DNA of 64,000 nt, from contig JAURVB010013103.1 of the NCBI GenBank assembly GCA_033002965.1, positions 62,001 to 126,000 of the forward strand, in the 5' to 3' direction. The notes beneath the pieces were generated by a model that was not told the origin of the DNA, searched no databases, and worked only from the letters and a program-made list of their open reading frames with translations. The DNA comes from Piper betle. Lineage: Eukaryota > Streptophyta > Magnoliopsida > Piperales > Piperaceae. Position numbers and translations under genes: made by a program. This document shows positions 50,841 through 63,673 of this stretch, piece by piece. The first letter of the stretch is position 1. The number at the start of each line of letters is the position of its first letter.

Positions 50841-52150
50841 CAAACAAACATTACATGAGGTGACGAAATCAAGCCCTGATTGACAAAAGAAATGACGCAG
50901 CGTACATACAGCAAGTTCATGTCAACAAAATAGGCACAGCCCTCTACTTAGCAAAAAGCTAGGCCAACCCAGTCGAGAGTGCTTGTCGCCATCTTGTACT
51001 TAGTCATAAAGCAACTGTGGTTTACATTGAATTGAATAAATTGATATGAGCATGACTGATTAAAGTAATAAGCCAGGTGTACCTAGTCTACCAATATATA
51101 TGCTGTTTCCATCAACGATGCTACTGGTTCAACAGCCTGTCCAACTATGGCAGGCAAAGCAAGAGCATTTGTCTGGGAGTACATGGCAAGACAAAATTCG
51201 GAATGAGAAAGTTTCAATATACACGGAAAAAAGAGCATGCATCATAGTTGAAGAGCAACTTCTTATTTTCAAGAGAACGTGTAGAAGTCATCAATGTGAT
51301 GATGCCCGTATGGTTCAGCACAAAATAAGCAAAACTATTTCATACGGTCCAGAAGAGTCAAGATAAAAACAATCAAATGAAAGATTAAATTTCATCATTT
51401 TTTATTGATAGCAATGTCTGGATAAAAATTAAAAGGGTAGACTCGTGCACCCTGATGACTAAATTAATAAGCATTTAAGAGTAGATGTAATCCAACAATA
51501 CGAATATCAACAACAGAGTAAAAGTTGGTGAGCAGACAATGGTTTTGAGCATGTTCTATGTCGGAAAACAGAGGAAACAAGTGTTAATTAATAAGCACGA
51601 TTAAAAAAAATAAAACAGGTAGTTGCTTGAACAGCCGCTATACATACTACAGAAATCAATAAATTGAAGAAATAAGGTTGTGCTTACTATATAGCTTCCT
51701 TGACGCTGCCAAGAAGGCCAACTTCATTTGAAGCCGACTTCTCGCCTTCATGGTACACCTCGGCACCGAAATTGGAGCACACATGGCTTCTGATGCAAGA
51801 AAAGCTTCGTCTTTCACCAACAGAGCTCGAAGCAGGTAACGGCCTTCCATGCTGTTATTTCGCTGTCGCCGCCGGGGAAGTCGAGGCCGACGAGGGCGCC
51901 AACATTGGTGGTGGAGACGGACCGGGCAGCGCCGGGGGAGACGAGGCCGAGGAGGGCGACGACGTCGGCGGTGGAGACGGACCGGGCACAGCGCCGGTGG
52001 CAGCAGGGGCGGCGACGAGCAGAGGCATGTGAAATGTTGTAAAGCGCTCAGACTTTTGGTGCCCGTTGGATCATTTTGTGACGGCCAGATCAAATTTTGA
52101 ACACAGGCAACATCCCTGTGCTTAAGCACAGACTCCTCCGCCTCTATATA
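50841..52150 (-). mobile_element. Second hairpin element, reversed, with possible captured gene piece
   Basis: At its right end, read on the minus strand from the TA-rich edge (52142-52154), come a perfect 16-base palindrome CTGTGCTTAAGCACAG (52116-52131) and then a GGCCGT...ATCCAACGGGC stem (52060-52086), the same order of parts as at 1005 and 48269. A GC-rich minisatellite at 51875-52005 (about 57-60-base unit, coding GGGDGPG in one frame) follows an open plus-strand stretch at 51700-51850 that I do not recognise. Confidence 0.4.
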
Positions 52151-52162
52151 ATATAGAGTAAC

Positions 52163-53380
52163 CAGGGGTGGGCATGGACGTCCGAATTTATCCATCCGAC
52201 TGAAGTCCGAAACATGTCCGACCAAATTTGACCTACCGAATTAAAACATGGACATTTCTTTGCCTGACCAAACGACCGACCGAGTGTCCGATATTTTATA
52301 TCAATAATATAATATCTTCCACATTTGTAAGGCTAATATTATAATTTATAAAAATTTTAAAATATAATATACAATAAAATTAATTAAGTTTATACATAAA
52401 ATTTGATATTTAATATCTAAAATAACAAAAAATGACATACATAGAAAAAAGATAAAAGTTACTCTTATATTTAGGAATTTAGAACTATACATTCATATTA
52501 ATAATCATATCAAACCACTTACAATTTAATTAGCATGTTCTCAATTTTTAAAGTCAAACAAAAAGTAATTAATGTATAAAAACTTTAAAATAATCATTGA
52601 CATCAAAATATACTCCAATATTACATATACTTCAAAGATAAAATATTTTAATAGTTAATTCTTCATCCAATGTAACTCACCTACATGAAAAAAATATAAA
52701 AAAGTTAATTACTCATGTTTTTTGTCTTCTTCATTTTAAAATTAGGACATTTCCCTTCAATATTCTTCCATAAATAAATAGTTCCATAACTTCCAGTTCC
52801 CTCTATAAAACTCATATCCCAAGTCAGGGTTTTATAGTCTGAACTAGTCGGTTCGACTGTTATTTTTGAGTCAAATAGAATTATTTTAAGCCAAATAATA
52901 CATTAGGATGCGTTATAGGGTAGAATTATTAATTATAGCACATGTCATTTGGATGTTGTGGTCTTTATTTTATTTATGAGATTTTTCCCGATTTTTTGAA
53001 GATTTTATTCCTAGTTAGTTATTATTCTTGACACGAGCCGGTAGCGAGTCAAATCTTATTTACGAGTCTGCCACCGATCATCTTTTCCCCCAAACCCTAG
53101 CGCCGTCAGGGGGGGGGTAAGTCGGCGGCGGCAGCTAAGGGGGTACGCAGGCGGCAGAGGCGGTGAGTAGGGTGGCGGCGACGGCGCGCAGGGCGGCGCC
53201 GGAGGTGACAGAAATAGTACTCGCTAGGTTTCCATTTGATTTCGGACTGTCTGCGGACACTGTTTAGGCTCGACGGACAAGTTGGACAATGATTCGGTCG
53301 AATAAATTTTGTCGGACAAAATTTTGGACAGATGCGTACAATAACTTGTCCGATGTCTGTCCGACCGATGCCCACCCCTA
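52163..53380. mobile_element. hAT-like non-autonomous DNA transposon
   Basis: The ends are inverted: CAGGGGTGGGCATGG at 52163 and CGATGCCCACCCCTA ending at 53380, a terminus typical of plant hAT elements. Both subterminal regions are rich in TGTCCGA/TCGGACA motifs. AGTAAC directly precedes the left end and recurs at 53386-53391, five bases after the right end, perhaps the remains of the target duplication. The interior is AT-rich, with a small GC-rich block at 53090-53210; no transposase frame is present. Confidence 0.7.
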
Positions 53381-53430
53381 ATATTAGTAACACGTAAAAT
53401 AGCTAAAGGTACTAAAAATCAATGTATTTA

Positions 53431-54263
53431 TTACCAAGCTTTTTTTTGGCTTCTTGAAATGATTAATAATATTAACTGCATCCATGCTTGGCAATATTTT
53501 TCAATCCGGCCATTTATGCGCGTAATTCCATTTAATTAGGTGTTGCCATGCTCTTAAGTAATTCAATCATGAGAGATATGAACTAATTCTAAAGGTTGTA
53601 GCATCTTAACAACCTCTTATCCGACCTCGAGAGAATTGAGAACCGAGACGTGGGCTGGCTGGCTGACACGAGCAGTACAAGACGAGCAAACAGGGCTCAA
53701 ACAGGCTGGCGGTGCCCGATGCCGGAAAGTGGTAATGGCAGCGAGCTAAGGTTGATCGATAGGGGACGGCGAGGGGAAGGCAATGGTAGTGGCTGATTGG
53801 AAAATGGCCGCAAAGTGCCGGCAATGCCACAAAAAATGGTGACATTGCAGGCGTCAATCATGGTCATGAGGGTCGAGACTCGTCTCAAAAGCATGGTCAT
53901 CGAGGGAGCTACCTATATGGGTGGTTGTCCTTAGTGGAGGGAAGTTGTTGGACTGAAAAAACCTCAAAAGTAGCAGCAATAGTGGAAATCTAGCAAACAA
54001 AATGGCTCTATCGATGGCAACTTGTGGGCCTAGTGGGGTCCACGTAAGGTAAAAGTTGAAACTTACTTAAAGTCTAATTGAGACTCAACGATGGAAATTG
54101 AAGTGAGAAGGTAACACGAGCTTTGAAACTTAAACTCAATCCGGTGAAAATCTAAAACTCAGATCAAACTGGACCCATATGGATAATTTGATAGTATGAA
54201 ATCTCTAAAATATATGTAAAAAAGATATCCTAAATAAAACCCAAATAAATACTAATTGCTAGA

Positions 54264-54310
<47 letters not shown>

Positions 54311-55798
54311 CCCTAAACCCTAAGCTAACAAGGCCAAAAACTCTTATATGTTGATTATATATTGATAACTCATACTTTGTTTTAGTATAACTGAAACTAT
54401 CTTTAATATATTGAACATATACAACCTCAATAATATATTTATATGGTTATTTAGGCCCATACTTATGGCCTAAACACTGAACCGACTCAAACTAACTCCA
54501 AACTAAGTCGAAGTGGGTAAGGCAACAAGTGGGTAAAAACCCCTTCACGTGGCTACAACTGGTCCCCCTCATGCAGCCACTGATGGGCTATGTATAAGTT
54601 TTTTTATAATTTTTTTTAAAAATTGTCACCGAATTTCAACAACTAATGTTAACCACCGATTAATGCCACCGTTTTTGGTAATTATCTATCAGTATGTTTT
54701 TACCAAAAATTGGTGATAAACTACCACTAAAATTGTCACCAAAAGTTTTCAGTGACATTATCACTCAACTATCACGGAACTTGATTAGATACGGAAATTT
54801 CTGTCACTAAAAATTTAATGACAAATTCGGTGATAAACCTCTTTTGTCACTAAATTTATGCCTTTTGTGACCCAAATATTTGGTTCGGTGAGAAAAGAGG
54901 GGTTTTCCACTAGAATTAATAACAAAGCTTCAAAAGGCAAAGAAGTATACACAGTTTTTTGTAAGATCTAAGACATAATATTTAATTTTGAGTGAATAAA
55001 CACTCATTAAATACAAAACGATCATCCCTTCTTTGAATTATTTTTACCTATTAATTTGTTTCGAAAAAACTATTTTTGGGCAATTCTTACAATGATATTA
55101 TTACGTACAATTAGGGATTCATTAAAGAAGACACCGGTGAGCATAATAAATAAATTAATTAATCATAAACCATTTCATAATACGCTCCCATTTCTAACTG
55201 TTGATTATTTTTGCATACATAACACGTTTATGGTAAATTAATTGTGATAATTTATTAGCAATGTCCAAACCTTAATAGCAAGTCATTATATATTTTTAAA
55301 AAAATGAGTGTCGGCAGTGGGGGCCTGCATAAATTATTTATAATGAAAAATTTTATTAAAAAAAATGATATTAATGTATATTATATACATAAGCGCTCCC
55401 TGCAGCTCGATCGCACGGATAACATGATTACACTTGTCAGGATCTGGAGACACAACCCTGCCCCCATCCCACTCTTTAAACTTCGGGCCCCACCGCCTCC
55501 CTCCAAAAAAAACATCCTATTGCTGTTCGCCGCGTGGCATTGGCGGCCAACTCGGCGCGAAAATGCCAACCATAAGCTCCACGTCACCTTGCTCTGTCTC
55601 CATCGAACTCCTCCACAGATCCACCGCATTTGCACGAGCGAATCGTCTTTTCCTTCGCATTTCGATCGAAGATCGAGCGTTTTTGGGCAGTCTAAGCACA
55701 ATCTTGGACATGGGCTTTGGTTGTTGAATCGGGAGACATGCATTGGTTGCATTGTTTTGAGCCGAGCTTCATGTTCCGTGGTGGAAGATCATAGCCCA
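53431..55798. other. Intergenic with degenerate transposon pieces
   Basis: A TA microsatellite lies at 54268-54307. At 54620-54920 there are many alternating TTGTCACC/GGTGACAA and TGTCACTAAA motifs and a terminal-like CCACTAGAA, which resemble the subterminal region of plant CACTA elements (degenerate, one end only). No gene was found up to the LIP1-like gene. Confidence 0.4.
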
Positions 55799-57667
55799 AT
55801 GTCTTGGAGGGTGAAGGAGCAGGAGAGCAAGGAGGAAGACGCCGGCCTGCCACTCGGCCAGGTCCGAGTTCTCGTCGTCGGCGACTCCGGTAAGTAGCTT
55901 CAATCATCAAACATCTTCTTCTGATAATAAAATTTCTTGATGAAATGATCTTCTTTTTTTTTGTATGTGTAACGTGGAATGGTGTCTTGTTCTTGATTCC
56001 AAGGAGTGGGGAAGACATCAATTGTGCATTTGATTGTCAAGGGCTCGGCTATTGCTCGTCCTTCACAAACAGTAGGGTGCGCAGTTAGCATCAAGGTGAT
56101 TGATTGTGTTCCCATCTTGTGTTGATGTTAGTGTTTGCGAGTTGAAGTTTGATCATTTGGAGCTTTTTTGATCAGCACACTCCGTATGGGAACGCTGGGA
56201 GCTCATCTAGCAGTCTCAAAGGTGATGGCGAGAGGGGTTTCTTTGTTGAGCTGTGGGATGTATCTGGTCATGATCGTTACAAGCATTGCAGATCCATTTT
56301 CTATTCACAAATCAATGGTATTGGCTTATGTTCTTCTCACTTACAAAATCGTGAATTTGTGGTTTTTAATCAATTCTTTTGATGTTGCAGGAGTGATATT
56401 TGTTCATGATCTGTCCCAGCGGAAGACAAAAACAAGCTTGAAAAAATGGGCAGCTGAGATTGCTGAAATGGGCACCTTCTCTGCTCCATTGGGTACCGGG
56501 GGGCCTGGGGGTCTTCCGATTCCATATCTTGTGATTGGTAATAAGGTTGACATTACCACCAAGTTTGGTGGGAGGGTTAGCAGTGGCAACCTTGTGGATG
56601 TTGCTCGTCAATGGGTCGAGAAGCAGGGCTTGCTTCCATCTAGTGATCAAGATCTTCCTCTCACAGAGTCCTTCCCTTGCAGTTCCCAACTAATTGCTGT
56701 GAGTCCACTTTTTCTGAAAGACTGATATTTATCTAACATGTGGAAGTTTTCTCAAAACAAAATAAGTTTCTAAATGGGGTTTGTGTCATCAATTAAATTG
56801 TTAATGTACTCGATAATATATAAAATCTAACAATGCAATTTTGTCTTTGATTGGTAAGTGCAGATAAAATTGAAGGGTTGGTGCTAGTAAAGGCATCTTG
56901 TCATCAAAACTTTGTCATTCCTGAAAACTTTTTTGGGTTTTACTCAATTAAGGATGGCAATATATAGCATAGCTCCAAGTTTTTTCTCATATTTTTTCAG
57001 CCTCTGAGTGATATATTCCTAAAGGTTTTGCCTGCAGGCTGCTAAGGAGGCAACATTTGACAAAGAAGCAGTGATAAAGTTTTTTCGGCTGGTCCGTTAT
57101 TGTTCTTGTTATTCTTGTTTTTGGATTGAATGATGCAAAATACTAAAAACGGTTTTTTCAGTTGATTAGGCGAAGATATTTCCCGGATGAATTTCCCGGT
57201 CCAAGCCGGTGGTCTTTAACATCTAGTCGTCAATCCATCTATCAATCAGGAGACAACTTACTTGATGAGGACCAATACAATAAAATGAGGTTAGTTTTTC
57301 TTCTTTGCGACCAAGAACTTTTTTTCATTCAGATGCTACAGATTTATGCATTATTATTTATCCAATTGGTACTTAGTTTCTGATTAGTTTTGCGTTTCTC
57401 CCACCAAACTGCAAGATGGGAATGACAGTCATTTACCAAGTTTTAACAATTTTCACTTGTGTGGGCAGCATAAGCACTGATGCATACAAGGGTGTTGCAC
57501 TATCTCCTGTGGCTAGCCTTCAAGACATCACTCTTCCAAGACCACAATGGCATCGTCCTCTGCCCCCTACTGCACCTGTAAATCGTCCCGGCAATCTTCC
57601 TAGCTTCATCACAATTCCAACAATGGCTGATAGCCAATGGGGAGCACACAAGGACACAAATGTGTGA
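55799..57667 (+). CDS. LIP1: LIP1-type small GTPase (LIGHT INSENSITIVE PERIOD1-like)
   Basis: Seven exons: 55799-55889, 56004-56095, 56176-56317, 56391-56698, 57038-57091, 57162-57289, 57469-57667; 337 residues, all phases consistent. Features: P-loop VVGDSGVGKTS (about 26-36); switch II region ELWDVSGHDRYKHCRS (about 85-100, DVSGH in place of the usual DxAGQ of Ras/Rab proteins); VIFVHDLSQRKTKTSL; GNKVD (158-162) for guanine recognition; and a long C-terminal tail (RRRYFPDEFPGPSRWSL, then Pro-rich) without a prenylation cysteine. Arabidopsis LIP1 is a plant-specific Ras-superfamily GTPase that tunes light input to the circadian clock and affects salt response. The ATG at 55799 is chosen because an upstream ATG at 55771 soon meets a stop and the family N-terminus is of similar length. 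Confidence 0.92.
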
Positions 57668-58186
57668 AAAATATTATAATCATCGGATAAGCAAGTGAAA
57701 AAGATTTGTTAGTTTATTGTTAAAAATATAAAGGATTGATTGTAGATGGTGTTACAAATCAGTACATAAACAATTCTTTGAACACGATTTTGTTGGGGAA
57801 AAAATAGAAAACAATAGGCATATATTTTATAAAGATATGGCACAAACATTGAAATTTATAACAGTCTCTTGAGATCAGATCATTGTATCAATGTTGAAGA
57901 CAAGAGTACTCGACACAATTTTTGGTATTACAATCAGAGGACAAATTTCTTAATTTGAGGAGCAAAGATAAAGATGAACCAAACACGACCTTGCAATGTT
58001 CATAAAAAATAAATCACAACTCAAATACAGGATGTAAATTAATATTATTATTATGCACATTAGATGAGAACTCCAGAAGTGATCATACATGAACGGTTCA
58101 GCACACCACAACCCTGTCTTCAAAAGGAAAATCACGGCAGGTATAACAAGATGGTTCACCTATAAGCACCCCCTCATGACAGTTTG
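57668..58186. other. Convergent 3' flank of the LIP1-like and IQD genes
   Basis: Only about 520 bases separate the two stop codons. AT-rich, no other feature seen. Confidence 0.5.
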
Positions 58187-61100
58187 TCACCTCCTCCATT
58201 CTGGAATTACCCTCTCTGCATATTACGAGCATTGTCAGTTCCAGCGAGAGGGATCAAATGAAAAGAAGAAAAAAGAAGCATCACTGCAGCACAGTTGTTA
58301 TCTTGTAAGAAATATTGTCTCAAGAAAAAAAAGGTCGGTCAATGGTTTTCATTTTTTGTGCAAAAAGAATTCTGAAGTAAATTGACAAAGAATATGGCAT
58401 GCATACCATTTCCATCTCGTGAAGACAAAAGAGATCTCTCACTTTTGCTTGCACTCTTGCCATTGGCATGAACTTGTCCTTGAGCTCGCAGGGATGGTGA
58501 CCTAACTTTTCCATTTGCAGCTGTTGGAAGGGAATGTCTCCTTGTAATTGGATTTTTATCAGACCCATCAGAGACAGAACTTGGTGAAATTTGTCCAAGC
58601 TTTGCTTTTGCTGACTGAGTTGCTGTCATATATCGTGGTAATGTAGGAGTGCCTGAAACACCATTCTCATCCACCTTTGGTGACGTCTTCTTCTTATTGA
58701 GTTTTTGGTTGCCATGGCTGATTTCTCTGTCCTTAACGTTAGTATTTACATTTGCCACAGTTGCATCAGCAAATTCAATATCACCCCGTTGGGGTGAGGA
58801 TTCACCAGTTGTTAGGTACTGATGTTGCAACTTTGGAGAAGGGACATTGGTAGTCACTGGTTTAAAAGCATCCACCTCAGCATTAGGGATGTCAGCCTCT
58901 ACCATATCTGTCTTTACTTGATTTGAATGAACCTCAATATTCTTATTGGCTGCATCAGACGGATAATCAGACAATTTTTTGAAACTTGTTCTAGACTTTT
59001 CAGATACAGCTTCTGGCAAAGTAGGCGTAGTAGCTACCATAGAAGTTGATACCTTTCTCAAGTTACGCTTAACCTTTTCAAGCTCACTTAATGGTTGCTC
59101 TTGCACTTGATCCACAGCTGGGGAGGTCGATAATTTCCTCAGGTTCCGTTTAGACTTTTCATCTTCTGAGGCCATATTGCCTGAACTCAACATACCTGTG
59201 TTCCCAGAATTGACCTTCCTAGAAGTGCGCTTCGAGCGGACAGACTGAGTAGAACCAACTGAATGATGGCCATTGGGTTGGATTTCATGATAAGGTAGAC
59301 CATATGTAGATTTCTTGGGTTGTGGAGCAGGCACCCAGACGCGAACTAATGTCCAACGCTCCAGCCAATTGACAGCAGAATTTGGCTCATTTCCATAATA
59401 ATGAATCCTGAGGGCCGATGTACTGCCTGAATGAGCTGGAAGCTGGAAGAATTATAAAAATAAACAAAATTTCAGACTGACATTGGTGAAGAGTGAAACT
59501 ATAAAAATCCCGGCACCATACCATGTAACTGGACTTTTCTCTTTTAAAAAACATTTTATTTACTTTTTTGGTTAGAATATTTCATTTCATGCCCCTTTAT
59601 TTTAACTCTTACACATAAAAAGTCGTCTTATAGTCCTAAAAATTAATCACTAAGCCAGAAATCTGAATGGCTTCCAATTCCAAATTATCAACAAATATGT
59701 GACAAAATGATATATAGTGTTTCAAAATGAAGCCATTACATGATTCAGAAATTTGTAAATCAATAAACAAAGGAACTTGCCTTGTCACTGGTAAAAAATC
59801 AATTTTTGCCAATTATAATTAAGTTTTTAAAGCAGTAAAATGCATATAAAATACATTAAAATAAAGAAACCACATGAGTGAACTTTACTTGCTGAACAAA
59901 TGCATTGGTAGATAGTCGATTGTTCACGGATGATGCATCAGCCTTGGAAGACAATAGAGGCTTGGCACCCTGATACAAGACAAACAATTTTATTATGCAA
60001 CATCAACAACCATCCCCTAGAATGAAGTATTTACAGGAACACGTAAAGTTCAGTGATAAGGTAATGATTCTGCCACAAACATTCAAACTAGTTTCATTGA
60101 ACTGTTTTGCAATATTGTAGCAATTGACTGTCGCTTTAATTAAACAAACCAAATACACAGTAGATGCCATATAAAACAAGTTCACCTTCATCTTTTCTGG
60201 TTTACGAAGTTTGCTAACTGCAAGCCCAATATCAGAACAACGAACTCTATTTCCACGAATAATTGCCTGCATTTTCACAATTCCTTGCATGCAATGTAAA
60301 GTAGCAACAGCCTGTTTTCTGACCAGGTGGCCGCGAATCAAAGCCTGCAGCCTAATAATGCCTCTGAGAGCCTGGAATGCCCTGCGAGCCTGTTGCAAAA
60401 CATGCTTTAGATTGGATTAAACTGGAAAGCTTATATTGAGCACTTTTCAGTCTTTGTTATAAGAGTCTAGTTTCAAATACTTCATATGCCATTATCCAAG
60501 CCAAGTAAATTGTATACCAGGTAACCCTTGAATGCCGCCTGTATTTTGCTAGCAGCCATCTCTTCTTTATATATATCCAGGCCATCCTGTCCCAGAGGTT
60601 TTGACACATCTGTAGCTGGACTATTGCCGGATGACTCTACCCCATTACCAGTACTTATATCCAGGTTCCGACCAGCATCCACGTTCAAGGCTTTAGGATG
60701 CAAGGCCGAAGTAGGATCCCGTGATAATTCACGCAACGATTTATGCCGTAGAACCAGCTCATCTTTCTCATTTGCCAGTCCCTTCACAAGTATAATAAGG
60801 CATTAGCAATAGCTGAATTTGAAACAAAAGGACCATAAAAATGTTCAGATATCGAAACATTTCCACTCTTAGCAGCAGATCTTATTACTAAAACAAAACA
60901 GACATGGATGACAAACCACTCAATCACCATTATGACGATAAGTTACAAAATTATGCATTGAATTGCATCCGCCTTTACAAATAAAAAACTCTAAATCATA
61001 CGAGTAACATTCCAAGATAAGAATCCATATTTCATGGATCATAGCAACGCGTTAACAGAACATCAATCCTACATCTTCTTGAGTCAAAACAAGAATAAAG

Positions 61101-61251
61101 CAAGCTCCACACATTAGAATAAAGTACTACTACACATCAAAATTCAACAATTGAAATCACTAACCAAACTTCCGCTCACCTTCACAGTGGCAGATCTGGA
61201 CTTCTTTCCAAAAAGCACACTTTTGATCCATTTCGCCGGAGACTTCCCCAT
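58187..61251 (-). CDS. IQ67-domain (IQD) calmodulin-binding protein, IQD29-32 clade-like
   Basis: Six exons on the minus strand: 61251-61180, 60781-60518, 60389-60186, 59969-59889, 59442-58407, 58215-58187; 561 residues, all phases consistent, with a tiny last exon encoding the conserved end RVIPEWRR. The N-terminus MGKSPAKWIKSVLFGKKS is typical. The IQ67 domain (about 100-170) spans the exon 2/3 boundary with its conserved phase-0 intron: KIQAAFKGYL, ARRAFQALRGIIRLQALIRG, HLVRKQAVATLHCMQGIVKM, QAIIRGNRVR. The long basic exon 5 has repeated NLRK(L/V)STS motifs, and near its end LPRYMTATQSAKAKLG of DUF4005. IQD proteins are scaffolds that bind calmodulin and microtubules and affect cell shape. 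Clade placement is inferred. Confidence 0.93.
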
Positions 61252-61660
61252 CACCCACAACCTTCAATGACACCAAGAACAAAGAGAAACATCAAAAATC
61301 CAATCTTTCTCTTTAACCATCCACAATTCACCAAACAACACAGCTAACCGAAAACCGGACCTTCCCGGGCAATGCCGACACCGTTCTGCTCAGGAAGAAA
61401 CGTAGAGCAGCGCACAACCTCAAATGCGACGGCTCCGGTGGAGATCAGAGGGAAGAAGTATGGACTGGGAACGGAAAGTTGCGAGCTTTTTGAGCTTTGA
61501 GGTTGGATGCGCCATGGCCGAGCGAGTGATGAAGAAGAAGAAGGGAGTGGAAATATCAGAAACCGACAGAAAAATGGAAGGCGGGTGGTTGGAGGAGGTG
61601 GAAATTGGAAAGAAGGGCTTGTGTTTCATGTATTTATTTTGCAGGACCTTTAATGGTTTA
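61252..61660 (-). promoter_or_regulatory. 5' leader and promoter of the IQD gene
   Basis: Sequence upstream of the IQD start codon. A plus-strand open frame at 61424-61798 overlaps it but has no recognisable content. Confidence 0.35.
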
Positions 61661-61753
61661 GTTTTAGTGGACGAACGCCTTGTGTTTATCGAAATTAATC
61701 TATATCCTTTAAAATTTGATAGATGTCGAAGATATTATCGAGTAATTGTATCT

Positions 61754-62112
61754 TTTAGGCGTTATTATTTTTACAACAAATTTGTATTCTTTTTATAACT
61801 TATTTCAATTAGGTGATTTTTTTATGTAATTGTATTTAGCTATTTAAATTGAAAATTTTTAGATTCTTGACACCTTAAATAATAACATGAATTGACACAT
61901 TTTATACATCAAGAATTTTAAAGGTAGTATATAATTGGGCGTTATTATTTTTATAACAAATTTGCATTCTTTTTGATAACTCATTTCAATTAGGTGATTT
62001 TTTTATGTAATAGTATTTAGCTATTTAAATTAAAAGTTTTTAGATTCCTGACACCTTAAATGATAACATGAATTGATACATTTTATACATTGAGAATTTT
62101 AAAGATAGTATA
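61754..62112. repeat. Tandem repeat, two units of about 180 bases
   Basis: GGCGTTATTATTTTTA... at 61758 recurs at 61938. The units share the stretch to GAGAATTTTAAAGATAGTAT with about 90 percent identity. Non-coding, AT-rich. Confidence 0.85.
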
Positions 62113-62821
62113 CAATTAATTATATAAAATATTTCACAAAATAAATGTTAAAAATAATAAAATTATTTATTAGAAATTTTTTTTTAATATCACTCATACA
62201 AACTTTACAAATATTTTGTCGAATTAGTATCGTTATATAATAGTGTTTTATACGATACTCTTTTACAATCAATCTACTCTGACATTTTAAACATTAAAAG
62301 TCAATCAAACCTTGATTTTAATGCACCAGAGATGAAATATAAATAACCAAAACTAACATCCTTTTACTCCTACAAAACCTAAAATTCCGAGATATTTGTA
62401 TTACGAGGTCATTGGTATGAATACAAAAAATACAAAATGAATTACGTAATTTTACGTATGACGTGTGGGGCGTGGGCCCTACTGACAGTTTACCACAGCT
62501 TCAATAATGAGTGAAAAGAGCAGTTTTGACGGGTGGCCCACTTTTACACCAAAATGACATATTTAACCTGACCTTGAAGCCGTATTCTCCGAGAAAACCA
62601 GTTCAACAGAGGTCATTTACTTATTATCGATAAGGGTGTTAAAGTAATTTCACGTCGATATGCCGTTACTTGAACGACACTGTTACCCTGCGACCGATAA
62701 ACGTGATGTACTGGCAAAGAGATTATTAATACGATGGGACCCATGTCAGTTTCAGATCAACGGCTGAGACGGTCCTGTTGCGTGGCCCCACATCTTGATT
62801 TTCGAAATATGCCCATCAGGC

Positions 62822-63042
62822 AAGGAGATTAATTGAACCATTATAAGCTTAATTATATTAGGCTAATGTATTTTAAAACATTCTATCATCAAGTAATAAG
62901 AATGGTCAAAAAATTTTTTCCCAAACTTATGGAGCTTATATATAAGCTTATAATGGTTCAATTAATCTCCTTAAAAAAGTTTTGACCATTCTTATTACTT
63001 GATGATAGAATGTTTTAAAATACATTAGCCTGATATAATTAA
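62822..63042. repeat. Two interleaved inverted repeats (order A-B-A'-B')
   Basis: A (GATTAATTGAACCATTATAA, from 62827) has its complement at about 62949-62969. B (about 65 bases, 62853-62917, with ATTCTATCATCAAGTAATAA) has its complement at about 62978-63042, nearly perfect. The order A-B-A'-B' is not the A-B-B'-A' of a simple hairpin. Confidence 0.8.
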
Positions 63043-63673
63043 GGGAGTTGGGTAAAGAGCGTCGAAAAGTTTGTTATGGCAAATAAGAAAAACCATGTTA
63101 AGTTAGTTCATGGTGGTTGCTTGATTCAAAAAGATTAATATTCACTATAAGCTTATGTTTTTTTACATATATAATAATTAAGCTCATTAGCTTGGTTTAT
63201 ACAAAATACTAATCATCATGTTTTTGATATATTGGAACGGTTGCATCTCGAATAATTAAGGGATAAAAATGAAGAGTTGTAGCTAGAGTATCCCTTTCTA
63301 TTCCATTTCATGGAGGAACGTCGGAATTGAGCTAAATAATGTTTGTCAAGTTTGTCACTATAAATTTTAGGTGGAGGGTCAATGTTATACTGATTGGACG
63401 AACTACCACCCCACTCGATTTTATAATAATGTGACCACATCATGTTTCATCCTATATTCCCATGACTGGAACTAATTAATAAATCATGAAATGTGTTATT
63501 GGAAGTTAGCTTGTGCTCATTCTTGCTCCTAAAAAACAGACTGCAGTGGCCTCAAATTATGAGATGTGCACCTACCATCTTCGCAACCGACGCTCTAGTG
63601 TTTGAGGTCAATCATTTTTTAACTTTTTTTAATTTTTTTATTTCGTCTTGAATAGAAGTTGGCGACATGGACC
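63043..63673. other. AT-rich spacer
   Basis: No gene recognised. Confidence 0.4.

Noticed and set aside
61424..61798. 124-residue plus-strand frame upstream of the IQD gene
   Set aside because: Overlaps the IQD promoter on the other strand and has no recognisable content.
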